A DNA stretch of 64,000 nucleotides, from assembly GCF_051201015.1 (NCBI RefSeq), contig NZ_JBPEHI010000011.1; one strand, 5' to 3'. The notes below the pieces were generated by a model, which was given only the letters and a program-made list of their open reading frames with translations, did not search any database and was not told the origin of the DNA. Positions 36,803-46,615 of this stretch are shown here, one piece after another (position 1 is the first letter of the stretch; each line of letters starts with the position of its first letter). Source of the DNA: Petrimonas sulfuriphila (GTDB taxonomy: Bacteria; Bacteroidota; Bacteroidia; Bacteroidales; Dysgonomonadaceae). Both the position numbers and the translations under genes were made by a program.

Positions 36803-38479
36803 ATGTATTCAGACAAGAAGAGCGTATTACAACTGGTGGCCCTGCTTAAAGCTCACGGCATTACCCAACTTGTGCTCTCTCCCGGATCACGTAACGCACC
36901 GCTGATCCACTCCTTTACAGCAGACAACGACTTCACCTGCTACAGTGTGGTAGATGAACGAAGCGCCGGCTTCTTTGCCCTGGGAATAATACAGGCACGG
37001 CAACAACCGGTGGCGGTATGCTGCACCTCCGGCACGGCAGCGCTCAACCTGGGCCCTGCCGTGGCAGAAGCCTACTATCAGCAACTACCGCTGCTGGTAA
37101 TCTCTGCCGACCGACCGTCGGCATGGATCGGCCAAAGCGACGGACAGACCATTCCCCAAAGCGGCATGTTTGAAGGGATGGTACTCCGGTCGGTACAACT
37201 ACCGGAGGTTAAGGATGAAGAAGAGGAGTGGCACTGCAACCGGCTAATCAACGAGGCAATCCTGTCCCTCGACAATAATGGCATCTTCGGTCCGGCGCAT
37301 ATCAATATTCCCCTCTCTGAGCCGCTCTTCTCGTTTGGGTACAAACAACTCCCGCAAGTAAGGGTGATCCGCCGCTCAAAGGGAATACTCACCCTTCCAC
37401 AGAAGGAGGAAGAGTCCTACACAACCCGTTACCGACTGGCAACCAAAAAGATGATTATCGTAGGGCAGTTGCCTCCCGGCCACGGACTCGCAGAATTGCT
37501 GCAAAAAATATCGGATGAGCAGGGGGTGGTGGTGCTGGCCGATCGGCTCTCCAATATACCTACCGGCCCTTTTGACCGTTTCGACGCAATGCTTCGTACG
37601 TCGGATGAAGAGGAGTTGCTGGAGCTGGTTCCCGAACTGGTAATCATGCTGGGAGGCCACATTGTCTCCAAACGGCTGAAGCAGTTTATCCGCAAAACCG
37701 GCGTCAACGCACTCTGGCAGGTTACTCCATCGGGTGAAGTGAGCGACACTTTCCAGAAACTGACTGACGTCATCCGGTGTGACCCTGCCGCTTTCTTGCA
37801 ACGGCTGGCAACATTGTCGGCCGAAAGCATAGAAAACCGCTACCGGGAACGCTGGGAGAACGCCGTAGTGACGATCACACCTCCGGAAGCGACCTACTCC
37901 GACATCGGCATAACCGGTCACTTCCTACGACAACTACCGGGAGGATCTGCCCTACACCTAGCCAACAGCCAGGCCGTCTACCTGACGCAGCAGTTTAACC
38001 TCCCAGCCGGTGTTGACCTCTTCTGCAACCGAGGCACCAACGGTATCGAGGGTTCGCTCTCTACTGCCGTGGGTTATGCCGCCGCATCGGAAAGGCTCAC
38101 CTTTCTATTGACAGGTGATATGAGTTTTTTTTATGATATGAATGGACTCTGGAACCGGCATTTATCACCCCACCTGCGCATCTTGCTGAACAACAACGGT
38201 GGAGGAGGTATCTTCCACACCTTGCCCGGACTCAACCGGTCAGAAGCGTTGGATGGTTTTGTGGCTGCTGCGCACACTACAGAGGCCCGAACATGGGTAG
38301 AGCAGAGGGGCTTCCTTTGCCTCACGGCCCGCAACACAGAAGAGTTGCAGCAACAATTGCCACTCTTCATGAACCATAAGGGAGACCGGCCTGTTCTACT
38401 GGAGGTGTTCACCTCTATGGAGGAGAACAGCAAACATATCGCATCCTATTATCAACAACTTAAAAACAACAGAAAATGA
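36803..38479 (+). CDS. menD: 2-succinyl-5-enolpyruvyl-6-hydroxy-3-cyclohexene-1-carboxylate synthase
   Basis: A 558-residue thiamine-diphosphate enzyme that joins isochorismate with 2-oxoglutarate (SEPHCHC synthase). The Pyr domain starts LVLSPGSRNAPLIHSF and holds VVDERSAGFFALG (Glu for ThDP activation) and CCTSGTAALNLGPAV; the PP domain has the GDMSFFYDMNGLW and LNNNGGGGIFHTL segments that bind Mg2+-ThDP. The ATG at 36803 gives the family start; the frame is open back to 36674 inside menF, which I reject. Its stop overlaps the menB ATG by four bases. Confidence 0.96.
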   Translation: MYSDKKSVLQLVALLKAHGITQLVLSPGSRNAPLIHSFTADNDFTCYSVVDERSAGFFALGIIQARQQPVAVCCTSGTAALNLGPAVAEAYYQQLPLLVISADRPSAWIGQSDGQTIPQSGMFEGMVLRSVQLPEVKDEEEEWHCNRLINEAILSLDNNGIFGPAHINIPLSEPLFSFGYKQLPQVRVIRRSKGILTLPQKEEESYTTRYRLATKKMIIVGQLPPGHGLAELLQKISDEQGVVVLADRLSNIPTGPFDRFDAMLRTSDEEELLELVPELVIMLGGHIVSKRLKQFIRKTGVNALWQVTPSGEVSDTFQKLTDVIRCDPAAFLQRLATLSAESIENRYRERWENAVVTITPPEATYSDIGITGHFLRQLPGGSALHLANSQAVYLTQQFNLPAGVDLFCNRGTNGIEGSLSTAVGYAAASERLTFLLTGDMSFFYDMNGLWNRHLSPHLRILLNNNGGGGIFHTLPGLNRSEALDGFVAAAHTTEARTWVEQRGFLCLTARNTEELQQQLPLFMNHKGDRPVLLEVFTSMEENSKHIASYYQQLKNNRK

Positions 38480-39297
38480 TACGGAGAGAATGGATTACCA
38501 TCAAAGAATACGAAGATATCCTCTTTGATCTTTACAACGGAATTGCACGAATCACCATCAACCGGCCGCGATACCGCAACGCCTTCACCCCAACCACGAC
38601 CGGAGAGATGAGCGACGCCCTGCGCCTTTGTCGTGAGATGGAAGAGGTAAGTGTAGTGGTGCTCACCGGTGCGGGTGACAAAGCCTTCTGCTCGGGTGGC
38701 GACCAGAACGTAAAGGGTAAGGGAGGCTATATCGGCAAGGACGGTGTTCCACGCCTCAACGTGCTGGATGTACAGAAACAGATTCGCTCCATTCCCAAGC
38801 CGGTGATCGCCATGGTAAACGGCTACGCCATCGGCGGAGGACATGTACTGCACGTAGTGTGCGACCTGACTATCGCTTCCGAGAACGCCATCTTCGGACA
38901 GACGGGCCCCCGCGTGGGTAGCTTCGACGCCGGTTTCGGATCTTCGTACCTGGCCCGCATCGTGGGACAGAAAAAAGCACGGGAAATATGGTTTCTCTGC
39001 CGCCAGTACAACGCACAGGAGGCGCTCGATATGGGACTGGTGAACAAGATAGTGCCTTTCGACCGCCTCGAGGATGAGGTGGTGGAATGGGCCGAGACAA
39101 TGATGCAACACAGCCCCCTGGCGCTGCGCATGATCAAGGCCGGGCTCAACGCCGAACTGGACGGACAGGCAGGCATCCAGGAGCTGGCGGGAGACGCCAC
39201 CATGCTCTACTACCTGACCGAGGAGGCACAGGAAGGGAAACAAGCGTTCCTGGAAAAACGGAAACCCGATTTCAAAAAGTTTCCCAAACTACCCTGA
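38476..39297 (+). CDS. menB: 1,4-dihydroxy-2-naphthoyl-CoA synthase
   Basis: A 273-residue crotonase-fold enzyme that closes the second ring by Dieckmann-type condensation of o-succinylbenzoyl-CoA. Diagnostic MenB segments are SGGDQNVKGKGGY (about 74-86), VNGYAIGGGHVLHVVCDL (about 115-132) and FGQTGPRVGSFDAGFGSSYL (about 141-160, with the catalytic Asp). It overlaps menD by four bases. The gene is markedly GC-rich (40 of 60 bases in 39121-39180 are G or C). The strong strand composition opens a long false antisense frame, not annotated here. Confidence 0.97.
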   Translation: MIRREWITIKEYEDILFDLYNGIARITINRPRYRNAFTPTTTGEMSDALRLCREMEEVSVVVLTGAGDKAFCSGGDQNVKGKGGYIGKDGVPRLNVLDVQKQIRSIPKPVIAMVNGYAIGGGHVLHVVCDLTIASENAIFGQTGPRVGSFDAGFGSSYLARIVGQKKAREIWFLCRQYNAQEALDMGLVNKIVPFDRLEDEVVEWAETMMQHSPLALRMIKAGLNAELDGQAGIQELAGDATMLYYLTEEAQEGKQAFLEKRKPDFKKFPKLP

Positions 39298-39309
39298 TCC
39301 GTTTACACC

Positions 39310-40374
39310 GTGTTTACTACCGAGATCATCCCTCACACACTTCGGTTCAAACAACCAGCCGGCACTTCACGCGGCGTATACCGCGAGCACCGGGTCTGGT
39401 ATGTGCTGTTTCGTAACAACAATGACCCTTCCCATATGGGTATCGGCGAGTGTGCACCGTTACCGGACCTGAGTTGCGACTATGACGACAACTACGCAGA
39501 GACACTCAGCCGCTTCTGTCGGATCACGGAGGAACAGCAGCAGGTGGAAACTGAACTGCTGCGCCGCTACCCCTCCATCCTCTTCGGACTGGAGACAGCC
39601 CTACGGCATTACCTGCAACATTCATGGCAACTTTGGAATAGCCCTTTCAGCCGCGGCGAGGAGGGTATTCCCATCAACGGACTGATCTGGATGGGAAGCT
39701 TTGACAGGATGAAGCAGCAGGCTAAGAACCTGCTTGAGAAGGGGTTCCGCTGCATCAAGCTGAAGATTGGGGCCATCGACTTCGATCAGGAGCTTGAATT
39801 GCTTCGTTATATCCGTATCAGCCATCCCAGTCTAACCCTCCGAGTGGATGCCAACGGTGGATTTGCACCCCAGGAGGCAGGGGAGAAACTGCAAAGGCTG
39901 GCTCCATTGAAAATTCACTCCATCGAACAGCCCATCCGGGCGGGGCAGTGGGAGGAGATGGCCCGGCTCTGTAATGCCACACCCCTGCCCATCGCGTTGG
40001 ATGAGGAGCTCATCGGTATCCATTATCCGGATGAGAAGAGGAGACTGCTGGAAACGATACAACCGCAGTATATCATCCTGAAACCCTCACTGCATGGCGG
40101 CATCAGCGGCTGCAACGAATGGATCGCACTGGCTCGAAAGCTGGGAATCGGCTGGTGGATTACCTCCGCCCTGGAATCCAATATCGGGCTCAACAGCATC
40201 GCCCAGTGGTGCGCCACCCTCGGCAACCCCCTGCCTCAGGGACTCGGCACCGGCTCGCTATACCTCAACAACCTCCCCCTACCATTGGAGATCAGGGACG
40301 ACAGTCTATGGTTTAAAACGTCAGGGAACTTTCCCGACAAACCCCTGCAGGAGTATGGAAAGCATAACGATTGA
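39310..40374 (+). CDS. menC: o-succinylbenzoate synthase
   Basis: A 354-residue enolase-superfamily enzyme that dehydrates SHCHC to o-succinylbenzoate. The catalytic lysine motif reads CIKLKIGAID (about residues 151-160), metal ligands lie in RVDANGG (about 178-184), SIEQPI and ALDEEL (about 232-237), and the second lysine is in YIILKPSLHGG. It starts with GTG at 39310, 12 bases after menB; no earlier or better start was found. Its end overlaps menE by 20 bases. In this operon order MenC acts before MenE and MenB. Confidence 0.93.
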   Translation: MFTTEIIPHTLRFKQPAGTSRGVYREHRVWYVLFRNNNDPSHMGIGECAPLPDLSCDYDDNYAETLSRFCRITEEQQQVETELLRRYPSILFGLETALRHYLQHSWQLWNSPFSRGEEGIPINGLIWMGSFDRMKQQAKNLLEKGFRCIKLKIGAIDFDQELELLRYIRISHPSLTLRVDANGGFAPQEAGEKLQRLAPLKIHSIEQPIRAGQWEEMARLCNATPLPIALDEELIGIHYPDEKRRLLETIQPQYIILKPSLHGGISGCNEWIALARKLGIGWWITSALESNIGLNSIAQWCATLGNPLPQGLGTGSLYLNNLPLPLEIRDDSLWFKTSGNFPDKPLQEYGKHND

Positions 40375-41440
40375 GGGGATCCGCTATCCCCGGGAAGAGT
40401 TAGTTAGTGAAACTCCTCCGAGGTTTGCCACACGGTCGCCCTTCCACCATAAACTCTCGCTTTTTCTGAGAGAGTGGTACTCTCCCTCTCTACTGCTCAC
40501 GTTGCATACATCAGGCTCCACCGGTAAACCGAAAGAGATAATAGTACGTAAGGATCAGATGCTGCAGAGCGCGGCGATCACCTGCGATTACCTGGGATTG
40601 AAAACGGGTGACACGGCACTGCTCTGCCTGCCGTTGGAGTACATTGCCGGGAAGATGATGGTGGTGCGCGCGCTCTACGGTGGTTTCAATTTGTTGGTAG
40701 CAGATCCGTCCGGCCATCCGCTTACGGAAGACAGGCAACAGATCAACTTTGCCGCAATGGTTCCACTGCAGGTATACAACTCCCTGCAAAGGAAAGAGGA
40801 GAAAGAACGGCTCACAAGAATCGACAGGCTGATTATTGGCGGAGGGGCTATCGACCCGCAACTGGAAGAAGCGCTGAAAGATCTCCCCAACGCCATCTAC
40901 TCCACCTACGGAATGACCGAGACGGTATCACACATTGCGTTGCGCAGAATCAGCGGCAAAGAGGCCGACGATCGGTATACTCCTCTACCGGGCGTTCAGG
41001 TGAAACTGTCGGCCGAAGGAACGCTGGTGATCAATGCCCCGCGGGTAGCCGATAAGCCACTAACTACCAACGATATCGCGGAGATAGGGACAACGGGAAC
41101 TTTCCGCATCCTGGGTAGAAAAGACAATGTAGTCATCAGCGGAGGTATCAAAATACAGATAGAAGCGGTAGAAGCGACATTGCGTCCACATATAGACGGG
41201 CCGGTTGTATTTACCTCCGTACCACACCCGAAGCTGGGCGAGGCATTGGTGTTGCTGATTACACCAGCATCAGCTATTGCCCGGGCCAGGGAGATATGCT
41301 CGCGCCACTTACCCCGCTTGCAACAACCGTTGCATATTCTTATGGTGGAGGCAATTCCACAAACCGGAAACGGAAAAACTGATCGGGCTGCAGCAAAAAG
41401 AATGGCATCGAAACGGATTCCAATGCCAGGTATATCTTAG
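40355..41440 (+). CDS. menE: o-succinylbenzoate-CoA ligase (short MenE)
   Basis: A 361-residue adenylate-forming enzyme that makes o-succinylbenzoyl-CoA. The P-loop-like motif is LHTSGSTGKPKEI (about 49-61), then STYGMTETVSHIAL (about 180-193) and the ATP-binding LGRKDNVVISGGIKI (about 250-264); the last catalytic Lys lies in TGNGKTDR. MenE in Bacteroidetes is shorter than the E. coli enzyme. The ATG at 40355 (MESITIEGIRYP) overlaps menC by 20 bases; the frame is open to 40094 but that part is antisense to nothing and lies inside menC. It converges with the methyltransferase gene, overlapping it by four bases. Confidence 0.93.
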   Translation: MESITIEGIRYPREELVSETPPRFATRSPFHHKLSLFLREWYSPSLLLTLHTSGSTGKPKEIIVRKDQMLQSAAITCDYLGLKTGDTALLCLPLEYIAGKMMVVRALYGGFNLLVADPSGHPLTEDRQQINFAAMVPLQVYNSLQRKEEKERLTRIDRLIIGGGAIDPQLEEALKDLPNAIYSTYGMTETVSHIALRRISGKEADDRYTPLPGVQVKLSAEGTLVINAPRVADKPLTTNDIAEIGTTGTFRILGRKDNVVISGGIKIQIEAVEATLRPHIDGPVVFTSVPHPKLGEALVLLITPASAIARAREICSRHLPRLQQPLHILMVEAIPQTGNGKTDRAAAKRMASKRIPMPGIS

Positions 41441-42897
41441 GACTTCCTCCCTTTCTCACCGCGGGAAGAATTAAAACTCCGAGGTTTTTTATCGTCTCCA
41501 TACGTACGTTTCCCGCTTCTGCTTTCAGTACCGGAAGAACGTCTCTCTGGCATATGTCTAGCCGGCCTATCATCCCTCTCAAAGAGGGGTCTTCCGGTTT
41601 TGCTTTCTGTTCCGGAGGGACGCCTGCTCGGGGTGAATGATTTCTCCGGTTTATCGTACTCACGTTTGGACTTAAACTCGCCTTTTGGTTTGAATTCATT
41701 CCCTTCCCCGGCAGTCCTGGAATGGCGGTATCCCTCTTTTTTAGGACGGTCATCCCTTTTTCCTGAAAAAATTTCATATCCCCGCATTTCACATTCCAGC
41801 GCACCGTTAAAAAGAAAAAAACGTTTGGAATGTTTCAACCCGATACTGTCGAAGCATTCTTTCCGATAACTCAGCACATAGGCGTCGTATCCGGTAAAGA
41901 CATGCTTCAGCCGCTCCCCAATCATGGCGTACAGTTCCGTAAGCTCATCCACCTTTATCCTTTCCCCGTACGGCGGATTCGTGATCAAAACTCCTTTCGG
42001 GGCAGGTGGCTCCACATACTGCTGAAAAGGCTTTACACTTAGATCAATCTGTTTCTTCAATCCGGCGTTCCTTATATTTTTTTCTGCAGCGGAAATCGCT
42101 TTAGGTGAAATATCCGAACCCACAATCCTGTACGGAAAGTCACGCGAACCACTATCGTCGTTGTAAATGTCACTGAAGAGGTCTTCGTCGAAGTCGCTCC
42201 ACTTTTCGAACCCGAAACTCTGCCGGTGGATGCCGGGAGGAATTCCCAAAGCGATCATGGCCGCCTCAATCAACAATGTACCCGATCCGCACATGGGGTC
42301 AACGAAAGTGCTTTCTCCGCGCCAGCCCGACTTGAGAATCATGCCGGCAGCCAGCACCTCATTCAGAGGCGCTTCGGTTTGCGCAATCCTATAGCCCCGT
42401 TTGTGGAGCGATTCTCCCGAACTGTCTAGCGATAATGTACATTTATTGTGTGCAATATGAATATTGAAAACAATATCGGGATTGGTCACACTCACCGACG
42501 GACGTTTTTCGTATCTTTCAGAAAACCAGTCGGCAATAGCATCCTTCACTTTATACGCCACAAACTTTGAATGGTTAAAAATGTGGGAAAACACTACCGC
42601 ATCAATAGAAAATGTCTTGTCGAGCGACAAATAATCTTCCCAGTTGAGTTGTTTCAGGGCATCGTACACCTCGCCGGCATTTTCAGCTTTAAAATTATAG
42701 ATTGGTTTCAATATGCGCAAGGCCGTACGGCAATGCACGTTCGCCTTGTACATCAATGCCTTGTCGCCGGTAAAGGAGACCATTCTTGTGCCAATTTCCA
42801 CATCGTTGGCACCCAAAGTGATCAGCTCTTCAGCCAGTACGTCTTCGAGCTCTGCCATGGTCTTGGCAATCATGGGATAATTTTCCGATTGAATCAT
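41437..42897 (-). CDS. THUMP-domain RNA methyltransferase with basic repeat tail
   Basis: A 486-residue class I SAM-dependent methyltransferase of the RlmL/YpsC type, acting on 23S rRNA guanine N2 in the known members. A THUMP domain (about 40-155) precedes the Rossmann domain with FVDPMCGSGTLLIEAAM (about 197-213) and the catalytic TNPPYGERI (about 310-318). After about residue 375 comes a 110-residue low-complexity basic/acidic tail with repeated RRPSGTESKTGR-like units and RGEKGRKS at the end. Such tails aid RNA binding in other RNA enzymes. Exact target in rRNA is inferred. Upstream gene: GH10-like, 38 bases away. Confidence 0.88.
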   Translation of the reverse strand: MIQSENYPMIAKTMAELEDVLAEELITLGANDVEIGTRMVSFTGDKALMYKANVHCRTALRILKPIYNFKAENAGEVYDALKQLNWEDYLSLDKTFSIDAVVFSHIFNHSKFVAYKVKDAIADWFSERYEKRPSVSVTNPDIVFNIHIAHNKCTLSLDSSGESLHKRGYRIAQTEAPLNEVLAAGMILKSGWRGESTFVDPMCGSGTLLIEAAMIALGIPPGIHRQSFGFEKWSDFDEDLFSDIYNDDSGSRDFPYRIVGSDISPKAISAAEKNIRNAGLKKQIDLSVKPFQQYVEPPAPKGVLITNPPYGERIKVDELTELYAMIGERLKHVFTGYDAYVLSYRKECFDSIGLKHSKRFFLFNGALECEMRGYEIFSGKRDDRPKKEGYRHSRTAGEGNEFKPKGEFKSKREYDKPEKSFTPSRRPSGTESKTGRPLFERDDRPARHMPERRSSGTESRSGKRTYGDDKKPRSFNSSRGEKGRKS

Positions 42898-42935
42898 TCT
42901 TTTGTTTTCAATAAATTAACATAACCAATTTCACA

Positions 42936-44459
42936 TCAAAGCTTAACCTTGATCTTTGCCGCTTTTCCTTCGTTCTTAAACGCATCTAATGCCGTCACCG
43001 CATAAGTATATTTGTTTCCTCCTCCTTCGTAGGGCAACACGTAGAAATTGTCGGGAGTTACCGCTACAATATTTTCGGCCCGATCGAGGTCTACTTTTTC
43101 GTTGGCACTGAACCGATAAATAACAAACTGCCTGGCGGTTTCGGGATTTTGGGGCTGTCTTCGGTGCTCCCAGGCAAGAAAGTGCATATCTTCGGTAAAA
43201 ATCTGCGTAAGTTTTTTCACTTTGACAGGACGTCCTTTGTGTAGGTGAGTATAGGCCGGAATAAGCGCTTTGGCACGATGAGCCCCTGCTTTGAGCGCAT
43301 CGGCAATTCCTCCGGAATTTTCCAGAATAAGGTAACCGTACCAGAAGCAGCTACCGTGTACAAATGACATTTCACGCGATTGACGAATCTTTTCATCCAG
43401 TTCATTTTTATCCATGCTGCGCTGCAAATCTTGGCCGATATAGAGTGGTTGACCGAAGTTGTTGGCATTCCACCATTGAAGCAACGTGGTGTAGTCGGCA
43501 CGTTCGTGTCCGATTTCCCAATAAAGTTGCGGGAGATTATAATCGATCCATCCTTTTTCCACCCACAGCTTGATATCGGCATAGAGGTCTCCGTAGTTTT
43601 CCAATCCATTGGTATCGCTTCCGGAGCCGTCGGGTGTGTTTCGCTTGTTGCGGTAAATACCGAACGGGCTAACACCGAAACGTACCCACGGTTTTGTTCC
43701 CGCAATGGTGTATTTGAGTTGTTGGATAAGTAGATTCACGTTGTTTCTCCTCCAATCGGCACGCTGTCCCGCAGAAAATCCCTGAGAACCGGCATACGCA
43801 TTGAAACTGTTATCATCAGGAAAAGGAGTTCCGGCAATGGGATAGGGATAAAAATAGTCGTCCATATGAACAGCATCCACATCATACCGGGAAACGATAT
43901 CGCGAACAACCTGGCAAATAAAGCTCCGGTTCTCCGGCAACCCGGGATCAAAAAAAAGTTGATTTCCGTATTGGACAAATCGTTCAGGATACTTCCAGTA
44001 GATATGGCTGGGAGCAAGCGGGTTATTGATATTTGTTTTTACCCGGTAAGGGTTTAGCCAAGCATGCAGCTCCATTCCCCGTTTATGACACTCTTCTATG
44101 AGGAAAGCCAGGGGGTCGAAACTGGGATCATCGGGAGATTTACCTTGTACACCCGTCAAGAAACGGCTCCAGGGTTCGAGATCCGACGGATAGAAAGTAT
44201 CCGCTTCCGGACGAACCTGGAAAATAAGTGCGTTGATACCCGCTTCGTCAAACTTACGTACCATTTCGGACAAATAGTGTTTCATGGCTGCACTGTTCAT
44301 CTGCTGATAACGGGATTGCCCGACGGTTTGCACCCAAACCCCTCGAAACTCGTGCTTGGGAGAAGTATCCACAGTGCGGATCAACGATTGTCTTGATGCT
44401 CCACAACTTAATACCAGGAGCGCTGTAAAAGCGATTAACGTGATTCGAAAATAGTTCAT
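42936..44459 (-). CDS. GH10-like glycosidase family lipoprotein (DUF187/GHL10)
   Basis: A 507-residue lipoprotein (lipobox LSC, Cys19) of the family-10-like glycosylhydrolase group, also called DUF187. It has the TIM-barrel start EFRGVWVQTVGQSRYQQ, the ALIFQVRPEADTFYPS strand, GMELHAWLNPYRV, VDAVHMDDYFYPYPI and YNLPQLYWEIGH; the Asp-Asp and Glu in these loops are likely active-site residues. A fibronectin-III-like C-terminus follows. Characterised relatives are few; peptidoglycan-derived or other glycan substrates have been suggested. It starts three bases after the antiporter stop. Confidence 0.85.
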   Translation of the reverse strand: MNYFRITLIAFTALLVLSCGASRQSLIRTVDTSPKHEFRGVWVQTVGQSRYQQMNSAAMKHYLSEMVRKFDEAGINALIFQVRPEADTFYPSDLEPWSRFLTGVQGKSPDDPSFDPLAFLIEECHKRGMELHAWLNPYRVKTNINNPLAPSHIYWKYPERFVQYGNQLFFDPGLPENRSFICQVVRDIVSRYDVDAVHMDDYFYPYPIAGTPFPDDNSFNAYAGSQGFSAGQRADWRRNNVNLLIQQLKYTIAGTKPWVRFGVSPFGIYRNKRNTPDGSGSDTNGLENYGDLYADIKLWVEKGWIDYNLPQLYWEIGHERADYTTLLQWWNANNFGQPLYIGQDLQRSMDKNELDEKIRQSREMSFVHGSCFWYGYLILENSGGIADALKAGAHRAKALIPAYTHLHKGRPVKVKKLTQIFTEDMHFLAWEHRRQPQNPETARQFVIYRFSANEKVDLDRAENIVAVTPDNFYVLPYEGGGNKYTYAVTALDAFKNEGKAAKIKVKL

Positions 44460-44462
44460 TAC

Positions 44463-46544
44463 TTAAAAATTAGAGGGAACAAACAAAGAGTCGTCACTTT
44501 CCAGCAACCCTTCAACTACCCGTTGTTTAGGATAAATAACAATACGGCTGTGGTGGGGAAAACGCTCTTCGAGACGGGTAGGTAAATGATCAAGTATGGA
44601 CATGTGTGAAAGGTATCCCTGGTGTGCCGATACGAAAATAATCATATCGTCTTCCCTGATATTGTCGCCACAGGAAAGCGGATCGTGCCAATCGACAAAC
44701 TGTTTGAAGATGAAGGGGGCTCCACCGTTTTTCTTTCTTGATATCACGGCTTGTGTATCGGGATGTCCAAGATGCAGAACGGGGACAGACAACTCCTGAG
44801 ACAGCTTCACCACTTTTTGAAGCCATAAGTCGAATCCGAGTTCTCTTTCCACAAGCGGCGGAGAAATCACTACAATGCGCTTGTGAGTAATCAACTCCTG
44901 TTCGATGTGGCATATAAACATGTTCTTATCCACATTCTTGATGATCAAATCTACTTTATCTCCCAACAGTTTTTCCAGCACTCCTGTTTTTCCAGGCCAA
45001 CCCAAAATCACTATATCCGTCATCAACTCACGGGCAGTACGAACAATTCCGCTTGCCGCATTATGGTCGATGGTAGTAACAATGTCCACATCAATTTCAG
45101 CAGCCACGGCGTTTTGTACGAATTCCTTCAACTGTTTGCGAAAACTCACAATATTTTTTTCGGCTTCCTCATTATTGGGCACCACGCCTAGCAACGAAAC
45201 CGCATTCACCGATCTCTTGTCTTTCATCAGCAAAGCAAGCTCCACGTGGTGTCCAATATTTGACGGATTAGCAATGGGTACCAGAATTTTCTCCTGCGCA
45301 AAAGCGCCTAAGTCGGATTCGGCAAACGGAGCATTCTCCTGGCTTATAGCAAGTTCTTTGGCCGATTTCTGCGTAACAAGCGAAGCAACAATACAAGTCA
45401 GTAAGATCAGAATAATCGTTCCGTTCAAAATATATTCATCCAGGATACCCGCATTATATCCTACAATAATAACCGCGATGGTAGCTGCAGCATGAGAACT
45501 GCTTAATCCGAAGATAATGTTCCGCTGTGTTACCGAGTACTTAAAGATAACCTGCGTAAAAAAAGCGGCTACCCATTTTCCGAAAACAGCAGTAACGGTA
45601 AGTGCCAAAGCAATTAACACGGTTGTTAATCCATTGAATACTACCGATATATTCACCAACATCCCTACGGAGATCAAAAAGATAGGAATAAACAATGAGT
45701 TTCCAAAAAACTCTATCCGGTTCATTAAGGCCGATGAATGCGGGATCAACCTGTTCAGAGCCAGTCCCGCAGCAAAAGCACCAATAATCGGCTCAATCCC
45801 CCCGAGTTCCGCCAAAAAGCCGCAGAAGAACACCACAAACAGTACAAAAATGTAATGCAGGTATTTCTCCCCTTCGGCTTTCTGGAAAAACCATTTGGTA
45901 ATTCGTGGAATGAGCAGGAAAACAATAGCGGAAAAAACGATCAGCGACACCAGCAATTTCAGCAGGAAGATCAGATTTAGCCCGCCATCACTGCTGGATA
46001 AGATAAGTGCAAGAATAATCAAAACGGCCGTATCAGTCAGGATGGTACCTCCGACCGTAATGGCAACCGCCTGATTTTTAGCGACCCCCATTCTGCTCAC
46101 GATAGGATAGGTGACCAATGTGTGCGTAGCAAACATACTGGCCGTAAGGAAACTAGCGTTTATGTCGTACCCCAGCAGGTAGTGGCATACCGGGAATCCA
46201 ATGGAAAGCGGAAGGATAAAGGTGAAGAAACCAAAGACAAGGCTTTTGTTTTTATTGGCGACAAACTCGTTCAAATCAAGTTCCAACCCTACGATAAACA
46301 TAATGTAAAGCAATCCGATCGTCGAGAACATCGACACACCCGGGTGATTATTATCGATAAGATTCAGTCCGAACGGGCCAATGATCACTCCCGCAACAAT
46401 AAGTCCGATAATACTCGGCACATTGAAGCGTTTCAGCAAAATCGGAGCCAGCAAAACAATAGCCAGCAACACCGCAAAGATAAGAACGGGATTGGTAAAC
46501 GGCAGTGTAAATTCGTGCGTTATATCCGAAAAAAAATCGTTCAT
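44463..46544 (-). CDS. Cation:proton antiporter (CPA2 type) with USP-like C-terminus
   Basis: A 693-residue membrane protein. About twelve helices in the first 400 residues form a CPA2/KefB-type Na+/H+ or K+/H+ exchanger (FNVPSIIGLIVAGVIIGPFG near the start, then AVAITVGGTILTDTAVLIIL). The C-terminal 280 residues look like one or two universal-stress-protein domains (EKILVPIANPSNIGHHVELA, then DIVILGWPGKTG), probably a regulatory module. The ATG at 46544 (MNDFFSDITHEF) is chosen because the promoter element lies just upstream; the frame is open to 46739 but that would overlap uvrA. Ion specificity is not decided. Confidence 0.9.
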   Translation of the reverse strand: MNDFFSDITHEFTLPFTNPVLIFAVLLAIVLLAPILLKRFNVPSIIGLIVAGVIIGPFGLNLIDNNHPGVSMFSTIGLLYIMFIVGLELDLNEFVANKNKSLVFGFFTFILPLSIGFPVCHYLLGYDINASFLTASMFATHTLVTYPIVSRMGVAKNQAVAITVGGTILTDTAVLIILALILSSSDGGLNLIFLLKLLVSLIVFSAIVFLLIPRITKWFFQKAEGEKYLHYIFVLFVVFFCGFLAELGGIEPIIGAFAAGLALNRLIPHSSALMNRIEFFGNSLFIPIFLISVGMLVNISVVFNGLTTVLIALALTVTAVFGKWVAAFFTQVIFKYSVTQRNIIFGLSSSHAAATIAVIIVGYNAGILDEYILNGTIILILLTCIVASLVTQKSAKELAISQENAPFAESDLGAFAQEKILVPIANPSNIGHHVELALLMKDKRSVNAVSLLGVVPNNEEAEKNIVSFRKQLKEFVQNAVAAEIDVDIVTTIDHNAASGIVRTARELMTDIVILGWPGKTGVLEKLLGDKVDLIIKNVDKNMFICHIEQELITHKRIVVISPPLVERELGFDLWLQKVVKLSQELSVPVLHLGHPDTQAVISRKKNGGAPFIFKQFVDWHDPLSCGDNIREDDMIIFVSAHQGYLSHMSILDHLPTRLEERFPHHSRIVIYPKQRVVEGLLESDDSLFVPSNF

Positions 46545-46583
46545 CGGTGGTGTTATTCTGATTCTTCCAACTTTCGTGATTTG

Positions 46584-46591
46584 CAAAAATA
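46584..46591 (-). promoter_or_regulatory. -7 promoter element for the antiporter operon
   Basis: On the minus strand this reads TATTTTTG, a perfect TAnnTTTG, 39 bases before the ATG at 46544. It is back to back with the uvrA element 24 bases away. Confidence 0.55.
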
Positions 46592-46615
46592 CGGAAAATA
46601 TTTCAATAAAGTCGT

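Noticed and set aside
38452..39243. A 263-codon minus-strand frame across menB
   Set aside because: It is antisense to a well-supported gene and reflects the high GC of menB; no family motif, no promoter element.
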